The translations under genes were made by a program, and so were the position numbers. A stretch of DNA of 6,258 bases from Lachnospiraceae bacterium (GTDB lineage: Bacteria > Bacillota > Clostridia > Lachnospirales > Lachnospiraceae). This document shows, piece by piece, positions 1-4,738 of the stretch; the stretch's first letter is position 1; the number at the start of each line of letters is the position of its first letter. Where the stretch lies: contig JAGDAL010000357.1 in assembly GCA_017959525.1 (NCBI GenBank), positions 1 to 6,258 of the forward strand, written 5' to 3'. The notes beneath the pieces were generated by a model. That model had not been told where the DNA came from, searched no databases, and worked only from the letters and a program-made list of their open reading frames with translations.

Positions 1-842
1 CATGGGCAGGAAACAATCAAGAAAATACAAGCACGGCTAATCCAGTTTGCCCAGCCGCCGCCAAGCACCAATGGAGGAATTACAGCGAGTAATGCTGCAC
101 CAATGGTAACCACCGGCGTGTAGTATTTTGCAAAACGGGTAATGAAGTTCTCCAGACGAGCCTTCTTGCTGCTGGCGTTCTCTACCAACTCCAAAATCTT
201 GGCAACAGTAGAATCTTCATAAGCTTTGGTAACACGTACCTTCAAGGTGCCGTCCTGGTTCACGCAACCACTGATGACATCATCCCCAACGTTCACGCGA
301 CGGGGAACAGATTCACCGGTTAGTGCAGAAGTATCTAAGAAGGAAGTACCTTCGGTAACAACACCGTCCAGCGGAATCTTCTCCCCCGGTTTTACCACGA
401 TGATACTGTCAATGGCGACATCGTCCGGATCTACTTCTTCTAAGACGCCGTCCACTTCTACGTTGGCATACTCCGGAGCGATGCTCATCATATCGGAGAT
501 GGACTGGCGGGATTTACCTACCGCGTAGCTCTGGAATAACTCGCCAATCTGATAGAAGAGCATAACCGCCATGGCCTCGGAATATTCACCCATGGCAAAC
601 GCAGCGAAGGTTGCCACCATCATCAGGAAGTTCTCATCGAAGACCTGTCCGTGTCGGATGTTGATGGCTGCCTTGCGGATAACATCATATCCGATAATCA
701 GATACGGAATCACATAGATGATAAACTGTCCCCACCAAGGAATTGGCTCTAAGAATCCTAGGTGCTCTGCAATTAATAGGATAAAAAAGATGATCAGTAC
801 GACAATGACCCGTCGTAGCATTTTCTTTTGTTTCTTGTTCAT
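1..842 (-). CDS. cadA: Heavy-metal (Zn/Cd-type) P1B ATPase, N-terminal part, lacking an HMA domain
   Basis: This is the start of a membrane pump that exports divalent metal ions (probably Zn2+, Cd2+ or Pb2+) at the cost of ATP. It is cut by the left window edge after 280 full codons. The readable part has a short lysine-rich start (residues 1-7), a hydrophobic helix at about 8-28, a second at 39-55, a hydrophobic pair at about 70-103, the actuator domain with TGES at 175-178 and the PGEKIPLDG segment at 152-160, then a helix that ends in the CPC metal-transport motif. C279 and P280 are complete, and the last two bases (TG) fit the second Cys. The DKTGT phosphorylation site and the nucleotide-binding domain lie outside the window. 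Unlike classical CadA/ZntA it has no N-terminal HMA domain; the gene just upstream encodes one separately. The ATG is 8 nt after TAGGAGG (complement 850-856). The family is certain; the metal is inferred from the DCxxC partner and the sensor. Confidence 0.93.
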   Translation of the reverse strand, partial: MNKKQKKMLRRVIVVLIIFFILLIAEHLGFLEPIPWWGQFIIYVIPYLIIGYDVIRKAAINIRHGQVFDENFLMMVATFAAFAMGEYSEAMAVMLFYQIGELFQSYAVGKSRQSISDMMSIAPEYANVEVDGVLEEVDPDDVAIDSIIVVKPGEKIPLDGVVTEGTSFLDTSALTGESVPRRVNVGDDVISGCVNQDGTLKVRVTKAYEDSTVAKILELVENASSKKARLENFITRFAKYYTPVVTIGAALLAVIPPLVLGGGWANWISRACIFLIVSCP

Positions 843-849
843 AGATTAG

Positions 850-856
850 TCCTCCT
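850..856 (-). promoter_or_regulatory. Ribosome binding site of the P-type ATPase gene
   Basis: On the minus strand the sequence reads TAGGAGG, 8 nt before the ATG whose first base is at 842. This fixes the ATPase start and confirms that the protein begins directly at the first membrane helices, with no metal-binding domain in front. Confidence 0.8.
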
Positions 857-867
857 AAATAGTAGAA

Positions 868-892
868 AAGCGGTCGTAAGAGACGACCGCTT
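868..892 (-). other. Perfect hairpin between the HMA gene and the ATPase gene
   Basis: AAGCGGTCGT (868-877) and ACGACCGCTT (883-892) are perfect 10-base reverse complements around a 5-base loop. In the transcript the stem is followed by UUUUCUACUAUUU and then the ATPase ribosome site, so only a short, interrupted U-run follows it. It could be a leaky terminator that lets only part of the transcripts reach the ATPase gene, or a stability/processing element that protects the upstream sensor-HMA message. The structure is plain in the sequence; the role is inference. Confidence 0.75.
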
Positions 893-903
893 GGTATCAC
901 GTA

Positions 904-1122
904 TTAGGCGATTTCGATTTCGCAGTCCGGCTCTACCTTTTTGCATGCAGCAACGGCAGCAGTTAATAACTCATCGAACTGTTCCTCCGGAGCTTCCAAT
1001 GTAAGCTTCTGAGTCATGAAATTCACGTTGGCATCGATAACGCCCGGAATGTTCTTGATCGCTTCTTCCATCTTAGCTGCACAGTTAGCACAATCAACTT
1101 CGCATTTAAACTTCTTCTTCAT
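904..1122 (-). CDS. Free-standing HMA-domain metal-binding protein (DCxxC type)
   Basis: A 72-residue protein made of one heavy-metal-associated domain with the usual beta-alpha-beta-beta-alpha-beta pattern. The metal site is D10-C11-A12-N13-C14, with a further Cys at position 7 and two more near the C-terminus (C60, C67). The Asp before the first Cys is the form seen in Zn/Cd/Pb ATPases such as ZntA and CadA; copper chaperones of the CopZ/Atx1 type normally have Met-x-Cys-x-x-Cys. It is probably cytoplasmic and likely binds a divalent metal and passes it to, or senses it for, the ATPase encoded next, which lacks this domain. The ATG is 8 nt after AAGGAG (complement 1131-1136). It lies 16 nt after the regulator gene and 61 nt before the ATPase gene, in one operon. 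The fold and metal site are clear; the delivery role is inferred from context. Confidence 0.92.
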   Translation of the reverse strand: MKKKFKCEVDCANCAAKMEEAIKNIPGVIDANVNFMTQKLTLEAPEEQFDELLTAAVAACKKVEPDCEIEIA

Positions 1123-1138
1123 AATATAATCTCCTTAC

Positions 1139-1498
1139 TTACTCCTCAATATGTTCCTTGCCCTGTCCCATGATAGTGCGTACATGATCGTCTGCCAGAG
1201 AATAAATCATCTGCTTGCCGTCCCGACGTGCCTTCACAAGACCTGCGGTCTTCAGAATCTTCAGCTGGTGGGATACGGCGGACTGGGTCATGCCCAGGCT
1301 CTCGGCTAAGTCGCATACACATATCTCATTGGAAAAAAGAGCAAATAGTATTTTGATTCGAGAGGAATCACCAAAGACCTTGAACAACTCAGCTAAGTCG
1401 TACATCTCGTCTTCGTCCGGCAATTGTGCACGGACAACGCTGACAACATCGTTGTGCACGCAGGTCTCTTCACAATGTTCTACATCTGCTAATGCCAT
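1139..1498 (-). CDS. ArsR/SmtB-family metal-sensing repressor (CadC/CzrA-like)
   Basis: A 119-residue winged-helix repressor, the usual length for the family, expected to bind its operator as a dimer and release it when metal binds. The recognition region is about residues 61-95 (CDLAESLGMTQSAVSHQLK, then a wing around RRDGKQMIYSL). Two metal sites known from CadC can be matched. The N-terminal/alpha-3 (Cd/Pb/Bi) site corresponds to C9 and C13 (CxxxC) with C60 and C62 (CVC). The alpha-5 (Zn/Co) site corresponds to D103, H105, H116 and E119, with the same spacing as D101/H103/H114/E117 of plasmid pI258 CadC. It therefore probably senses Cd/Pb as well as Zn. It is the first gene of the operon, after a GGAGG ribosome site, and its promoter carries a fitting operator, so autoregulation is likely. 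The exact metal cannot be settled from sequence. Confidence 0.95.
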   Translation of the reverse strand: MALADVEHCEETCVHNDVVSVVRAQLPDEDEMYDLAELFKVFGDSSRIKILFALFSNEICVCDLAESLGMTQSAVSHQLKILKTAGLVKARRDGKQMIYSLADDHVRTIMGQGKEHIEE

Positions 1499-1503
1499 CT
1501 TGT

Positions 1504-1511
1504 CCTCCTTT
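1504..1511 (-). promoter_or_regulatory. Ribosome binding site of the ArsR-family gene
   Basis: The minus strand reads AAAGGAGG, a near-perfect anti-16S match ending 5 nt before the ATG at 1498. It lies immediately downstream of the operator, so the whole leader is short (about 43 nt if transcription starts near 1541). Confidence 0.8.
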
Positions 1512-1514
1512 CAT

Positions 1515-1548
1515 CATATGAACATCTGAATGATTGTTCATATGTTCA
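1515..1548 (-). promoter_or_regulatory. ArsR/SmtB-type operator with two overlapping dyads
   Basis: Two symmetries overlap here. First, CATATGAACA (1515-1524) and TGTTCATATG (1535-1544) are perfect 10-base inverted repeats 10 bases apart. Second, four TGAA/TTCA units are arranged symmetrically: TGAA at 1519-1522 and 1527-1530, TTCA at 1537-1540 and 1545-1548, with gaps of 4, 6 and 4. The inner pair, TGAA-N6-TTCA, is the core of known SmtB/CzrA/CadC operators. The element covers the predicted start of transcription and touches the last base of the -10 box, so a bound repressor would block the promoter. The sequence symmetry is seen; binding by the adjacent gene product is inferred from family knowledge. 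Confidence 0.85.
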
Positions 1549-1575
1549 TTATATCAGAGAATAAACGGAAGTCAA
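1548..1575 (-). promoter_or_regulatory. Promoter of the metal-efflux operon
   Basis: On the minus strand TTGACT (complement 1570-1575) and TATAAT (complement 1548-1553) are separated by 16 nt, a near-consensus housekeeping sigma promoter. Transcription would start near 1541, inside the operator, and read leftward through the regulator, HMA and ATPase genes. Strong core elements under a tight operator fit a promoter that is normally held off. Confidence 0.85.
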
Positions 1576-1623
1576 CCACTATATGTTGGGGTGCGAAAAC
1601 GTTTTAACCACGTTTCCTAGTAG
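1576..1623 (+). promoter_or_regulatory. Possible tandem NrdR boxes upstream of nrdD
   Basis: CCACTATATGTTGGGG (1576-1591) matches about 12 of 16 positions of the NrdR-box pattern acaCwAtATaTwGtgt, including the CwATAT core. Exactly 32 bases further, CCACGTTTCCTAGTAG (1608-1623) keeps the outer CAC and TAGT parts but only about 8 of 16 positions. NrdR, the ATP/dATP-sensing repressor of ribonucleotide reductase genes, typically binds two boxes about three helical turns apart, so the spacing fits. The second box is weak and the promoter it would act on is unplaced, so this stays tentative. Confidence 0.35.
1594..1607 (+). promoter_or_regulatory. Possible cre-like palindrome (CcpA/LacI-family type)
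   Basis: CGAAAACGTTTTAA contains the perfect palindrome AAAACGTTTT (1596-1605) and agrees with 12 of 14 positions of the catabolite-responsive element TGWAAACGNTWNCA. It sits exactly between the two NrdR-box-like sequences. Palindromes with a central CG are typical of LacI-family operators, but a single match in AT-rich DNA is weak evidence. Confidence 0.3.
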
Positions 1624-1810
1624 TATTTTTGGAAATTTTTACATATTTTTTGTTTTTGCCTCTTCCATTTTTTGCGCGCATGGTATATCATTGGTAATGT
1701 ACAAGATATTGTGTTTGACTGTTTATTTTTGTTCTAGATTTTGTGATTTGTCTTGTAATTTCACTTTTTCCATTGAATTATTAGAAAACTAGAGAAGTTT
1801 TATAAATATA

Positions 1811-1819
1811 GAGGAGGAG
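1811..1819 (+). promoter_or_regulatory. Ribosome binding site deciding the TTG start of nrdD
   Basis: GAGGAGGAG ends 6 nt before TTG at 1826-1828. No ATG or GTG lies in a suitable position, and the next in-frame Met is at residue 44, inside the ATP-cone domain, so TTG is the supported start. Confidence 0.8.
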
Positions 1820-1825
1820 TTTGGT

Positions 1826-4057
1826 TTGGAAACAAAAGATTTAGAGGTACGCACACACATTATTAAGCGTAATGGCCGTGAGGTAGACTTCCAGAAGGAG
1901 AAGATTATCAACGCTATCCGTAAGGCAAATGCGGAGATTGCCGGAATCCACCAGATGAACGACTTCCAGATTCAAGCTGTCGCTGACAAGATCGCCCGTC
2001 AGGTCGCTGAATCTTCCCATGCAGTGAACGTAGAGGATATCCAGGATATGGTTGAGACCGGTATCATGGAGATGCGTTGCTACGAGGTAGCACAGAAGTA
2101 TGTTCGTTATCGCTATAAGCGTGAGCTCTCTCGTAAGACCAACACCACAGACAACGGAATCTTAGCGCTCATTGACCAGCTGAACGAAGAAGTAAAGCAG
2201 GAGAACTCTAACAAGAATCCGGTCATTAACTCTACCCAGCGTGATTACATGGCAGGCGAAGTATCTAAGGACTTGACCCAGCGTGTACTTTTGCCGGAGG
2301 AGATTACCAAGGCTCATGAAGAGGGTATCATTCACTTCCATGATTCCGATTATTTCGCACAGCGTGAGCACAACTGCGATTTGATTAACTTAGAGGATAT
2401 GTTGTGGAACGGAACCGTCATTTCCGAGACCATGATTGAGCGCCCACACAGCTTCTTTACCGCATGTAACGTTACCACGCAGATTGTGGCACAGGTGGCT
2501 TCCAACCAGTACGGTGGACAGTCCTTCTCTTTGTCCCACTTGGCTCCGTTCGTTGACATCAGCCGTAAGAAGATTCGTGCACAGGTCATTGCAGAGCGTG
2601 AAGAGTGTGGCGAAGCGATTGATGATAAGATTGTAGACAAGCTGACAGAGAATCGTTTGGAGACAGAGATTCGCAACGGTATCCAGACCATTCAGTATCA
2701 GTTGATTACCTTGATGACCTGTAACGGTCAGGCTCCGTTCGTTACCATGTTCATGTATTTGGATGAGGTTCCGGAAGGACAGACCAGAGAAGATCTTGCG
2801 AAGATCATTAAGGAAGTTCTGCTTCAGAGAATGCAGGGCGTTAAGAATGAGAAGGGTGTTTGGGTAACACCGGCATTCCCGAAGCTCATCTATGTTTTGG
2901 ATGAAGATAATATCCATGAGGATGCACCTTACTTCTATTTAACAGAGCTGGCTGCAAAATGTACCGCGAAGCGTATGGTTCCGGATTATATTTCTGCGAA
3001 GGTGATGAAGGAGTTGAAGGGCGGAGACCTCTACACTTGCATGGGCTGCCGTTCTTTCTTAACACCGGACCGCTTTACCGCTGCCGGCATTGGCAACATT
3101 GAGAAGCGTAAGAATTACAAAGAAGGCGAGCGCCGTTACTACGGACGTTTCAACCAGGGTGTTGTTACCATTAACTTAGTCGACGTTGCTTGTTCTTCCT
3201 ATGGAGATATGGACAAGTTCTGGGCCATCTTAGAGGATCGCTTGGAGTTGTGCCACAGAGCACTTCGTTGCCGTCATGAGCGTTTGCTTGGCACGGTATC
3301 TGATGTTGCTCCGATTTTGTGGCAGCACGGTGCGCTGGCTCGTCTTGAGAAAGGTGAGACCATCGATCGTTTGTTATACAACGGATACTCCACCATCTCC
3401 CTTGGCTATGCCGGCTTAAGCGAGATGTGCTACCGTATGCTTGGTGTTTCCCACACCGACCCAATGGGCAAGGAATTTGCTCTGAAGGTAATGCAGAAGT
3501 TGAATGACAAGTGCGGTGAGTGGAAGGCTGCTGAGAATATTGATTATTCCGTATATGGTACTCCGATGGAGTCCACCACTTACAAGTTCGCGAAGGCACT
3601 GCAGAAGAGATTCGGAATCATTCCGCACGTAACCGACAAGAACTACATTACCAATAGTTATCATGTACATGTTACCGAAGAGATCGATGCATTCGACAAG
3701 CTGAAATTCGAGTCCGAATTCCAGAAGCTCTCTCCGGGTGGAGCTATCAGCTACATCGAAGTTCCGAACATGCAGCATAACATCCCTGCAGTTATCTCTG
3801 TGATGAAGTTCATCTATGACAACATCATGTATGCAGAGTTGAACACTAAGAGCGATTTCTGTGAGGTCTGCGGTTATGATGGAGAGATTAAGATTGTAGA
3901 GGACAAGTCCGGTAAGCTGGTTTGGGAGTGCCCGAACTGCGGTAACCGTGATCAGGACAAGATGTCCGTTGCCCGTCGTACCTGTGGTTATATCGGAACC
4001 CAGTTCTGGAACCAGGGACGTACCCAGGAGATCAAGGATCGTGTCCTTCATTTATAA
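1826..4057 (+). CDS. nrdD: Anaerobic (class III) ribonucleoside-triphosphate reductase, large subunit
   Basis: Reduces ribonucleoside triphosphates to deoxyribonucleoside triphosphates in the cytoplasm without oxygen, using a glycyl radical. The 743-residue length is normal for the family. An ATP-cone regulatory domain (about 10-100, with KRNG at 14-17) senses ATP/dATP. The large barrel domain follows, with C184 (HNCDLINL) and the CMGCRS loop (C405, C408), which align with the active-site cysteines of E. coli NrdD; C408 is the likely thiyl-radical residue. The C-terminus has the zinc site C679/C682/C702/C705, then RRTCGYIG with the radical glycine probably G721; the 16-residue step from the last zinc Cys to the Gly equals that in phage T4 NrdD. 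The start is TTG after GAGGAGGAG. Arginine is mostly CGT, suggesting high expression. Its activase gene nrdG follows, separated by a terminator-like hairpin. Whether formate or a redoxin is the reductant cannot be told with certainty. Confidence 0.98.
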   Translation: METKDLEVRTHIIKRNGREVDFQKEKIINAIRKANAEIAGIHQMNDFQIQAVADKIARQVAESSHAVNVEDIQDMVETGIMEMRCYEVAQKYVRYRYKRELSRKTNTTDNGILALIDQLNEEVKQENSNKNPVINSTQRDYMAGEVSKDLTQRVLLPEEITKAHEEGIIHFHDSDYFAQREHNCDLINLEDMLWNGTVISETMIERPHSFFTACNVTTQIVAQVASNQYGGQSFSLSHLAPFVDISRKKIRAQVIAEREECGEAIDDKIVDKLTENRLETEIRNGIQTIQYQLITLMTCNGQAPFVTMFMYLDEVPEGQTREDLAKIIKEVLLQRMQGVKNEKGVWVTPAFPKLIYVLDEDNIHEDAPYFYLTELAAKCTAKRMVPDYISAKVMKELKGGDLYTCMGCRSFLTPDRFTAAGIGNIEKRKNYKEGERRYYGRFNQGVVTINLVDVACSSYGDMDKFWAILEDRLELCHRALRCRHERLLGTVSDVAPILWQHGALARLEKGETIDRLLYNGYSTISLGYAGLSEMCYRMLGVSHTDPMGKEFALKVMQKLNDKCGEWKAAENIDYSVYGTPMESTTYKFAKALQKRFGIIPHVTDKNYITNSYHVHVTEEIDAFDKLKFESEFQKLSPGGAISYIEVPNMQHNIPAVISVMKFIYDNIMYAELNTKSDFCEVCGYDGEIKIVEDKSGKLVWECPNCGNRDQDKMSVARRTCGYIGTQFWNQGRTQEIKDRVLHL

Positions 4058-4083
4058 GAAGTAATTTTACGATAGGATTTATG

Positions 4084-4119
4084 CCCTGCATCGCAACCTC
4101 TGCGGTGCAGGGATTTTTT
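4084..4119 (+). terminator. Rho-independent terminator-like hairpin between nrdD and nrdG
   Basis: CCCTGCATCGC (4084-4094) pairs with GCGGTGCAGGG (4102-4112) over 11 positions, all Watson-Crick except one G-U, around a 7-base loop. ATTTTTT follows at once. This is a textbook intrinsic terminator form. Because nrdG has no clear promoter of its own in the few bases left, the hairpin probably acts as a partial terminator that lowers nrdG expression relative to nrdD. Confidence 0.88.
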
Positions 4120-4124
4120 ACCAA

Positions 4125-4130
4125 AAGGGG
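4125..4130 (+). promoter_or_regulatory. Ribosome binding site deciding the start of nrdG
   Basis: AAGGGG ends at 4130. It overlaps the first base of an in-frame GTG (4130-4132), which is therefore too close to be served by it, but lies 8 nt before an in-frame TTG (4139-4141), the normal distance. Confidence 0.6.
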
Positions 4131-4138
4131 TGAATGAG

Positions 4139-4642
4139 TTGAATTATTCCGTTATTAAGTATCATGATATTGCCAACGGCACCGGTGTGCGGACCGTGCT
4201 CTTCGTCTCCGGCTGCACCCATCACTGCAAGGGGTGCTTCCAGCCCCAGACCTGGGACTTTAACTACGGCGAGCCCTTTACCGATGAGGTGGCACAGCAG
4301 ATTATCGATTCCCTGGATGATCCGTTTACGGAAGGACTGACACTGCTTGGCGGAGAGCCGATGGAACCGGAGAACCAGCGGGCCTTAGCTCCCATGATCC
4401 GCAAGATTAAGCAGTTGCATCCCGACAAGAATATCTGGTGCTACTCCGGCTATACCTATGAGACGGATTTGGCGGCCCCGGACGGAAGAGCGCATTGCGA
4501 AGTGACGGATGAGCTTTTGGATGCGTATGATATCCTCGTGGATGGGGAATTCAAAATAGAAGAAAAAGATATCTCGTTACAGTTCCGTGGCAGCCGTAAT
4601 CAGCGAATCTTGGACCTTCGCGAGTTACGGGGAAGGAAATAA
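4139..4642 (+). CDS. nrdG: Anaerobic ribonucleotide reductase activating enzyme (radical SAM)
   Basis: Uses a [4Fe-4S] cluster and S-adenosylmethionine to generate the glycyl radical on NrdD. The radical-SAM motif C-x3-C-x2-C is at residues 26, 30 and 33 (GCTHHCKGCF), followed by TWDFNYGEPF, a typical feature of the family. LLGGEP at about 71-76 is the glycine-rich SAM-binding strand. The length of 167 residues is normal (E. coli NrdG has about 154). I chose TTG at 4139 rather than the in-frame GTG at 4130: it has the better distance to AAGGGG, and it gives the beginning MNY, the same as E. coli NrdG. With GTG the protein would be 170 residues. Codon use is less biased than in nrdD (arginine as CGG, CGC, CGT, CGA, AGA and AGG), in line with lower expression. 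It follows nrdD after a terminator-like hairpin and precedes the nad genes by 96 bases. Confidence 0.95.
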   Translation: MNYSVIKYHDIANGTGVRTVLFVSGCTHHCKGCFQPQTWDFNYGEPFTDEVAQQIIDSLDDPFTEGLTLLGGEPMEPENQRALAPMIRKIKQLHPDKNIWCYSGYTYETDLAAPDGRAHCEVTDELLDAYDILVDGEFKIEEKDISLQFRGSRNQRILDLRELRGRK

Positions 4643-4660
4643 TCCATAGAAGATTCATAG

Positions 4661-4695
4661 GAAATACTTGCGTTTAGCTGTATTTCGAGTATTCT
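4661..4695 (+). promoter_or_regulatory. Inverted repeat and weak promoter candidate before nadA
   Basis: GAAATAC (4661-4667) and GTATTTC (4680-4686) are perfect 7-base inverted repeats 12 bases apart; a second partial dyad, AATACT (4663-4668) and AGTATT (4688-4693), overlaps them. A weak promoter-like pair, TTGCGT (4668-4673) and TATTCT (4690-4695), spaced by 16 nt, lies within the same element, so a protein bound to the repeat could control transcription of nadAB. I do not recognise the repeat as a known NAD-regulator site. No T-run follows, so it is not a normal terminator of nrdG. Confidence 0.4.
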
Positions 4696-4738
4696 AATAG
4701 AGAAAACCACATTGTATGTAAAGTACGAGGAGTAAAAC

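Larger units (their letters stand above)
1576..1825 (+). promoter_or_regulatory. T-rich divergent intergenic region / leader of nrdD
   Basis: This 250-base non-coding stretch separates the efflux promoter from nrdD. It is markedly T-rich on the coding strand (33 T in 1621-1680, 30 T in 1681-1740). A TTGACT at 1715-1720 resembles a -35 box, but the nearest -10 candidate (TAGATT, 1735-1740) is only 14 nt away, so I cannot place the nrdD promoter with confidence. Just before the ribosome site, AAAACT (1785-1790) and AGTTTT (1796-1801) form a small AT-rich hairpin. NrdR-box-like and cre-like sequences lie at the left end and are listed separately. No recognised riboswitch was seen. Confidence 0.5.

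Noticed and set aside
226..528. Plus-strand 100-codon open frame opposite the ATPase actuator domain
   Set aside because: It is a shadow frame rich in Ser/Thr/Pro, opposite a certain coding region.
685..900. Minus-strand 71-codon open frame overlapping the ATPase start
   Set aside because: It is out of frame with the ATPase, whose continuous reading from 842 has the TGES and CPC motifs. It also runs through the intergenic hairpin.
904..1122. Reading the HMA gene as a copper chaperone (CopZ)
   Set aside because: The metal site is DCxxC without the Met-x-Cys of copper chaperones, and the adjacent sensor is of the CadC/SmtB type rather than CsoR or CopY.
1743..1764. GTGA-N14-TCAC, resembling a CRP/FNR-type site before nrdD
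   Set aside because: The half-sites are much too far apart for a CRP/FNR dimer (normally TGTGA-N6-TCACA), so the match is probably chance.
1583..1792. Plus-strand 69-codon open frame in the region before nrdD
   Set aside because: It has no ribosome site before its ATG, and its Phe/Ser/Cys-rich composition is what T-rich non-coding DNA yields. I treat it as chance.
2390..2917. Long open frame (175 codons) antisense to nrdD
   Set aside because: It lies wholly within the well-conserved nrdD reading frame, has no ribosome site and shows no family features. Biased codon use in nrdD explains the lack of stops.
3416..4051. Open frame of 211 codons antisense to the nrdD 3' end
   Set aside because: It is a shadow of nrdD, covering the zinc and glycyl-radical region on the other strand, with no supporting signals.
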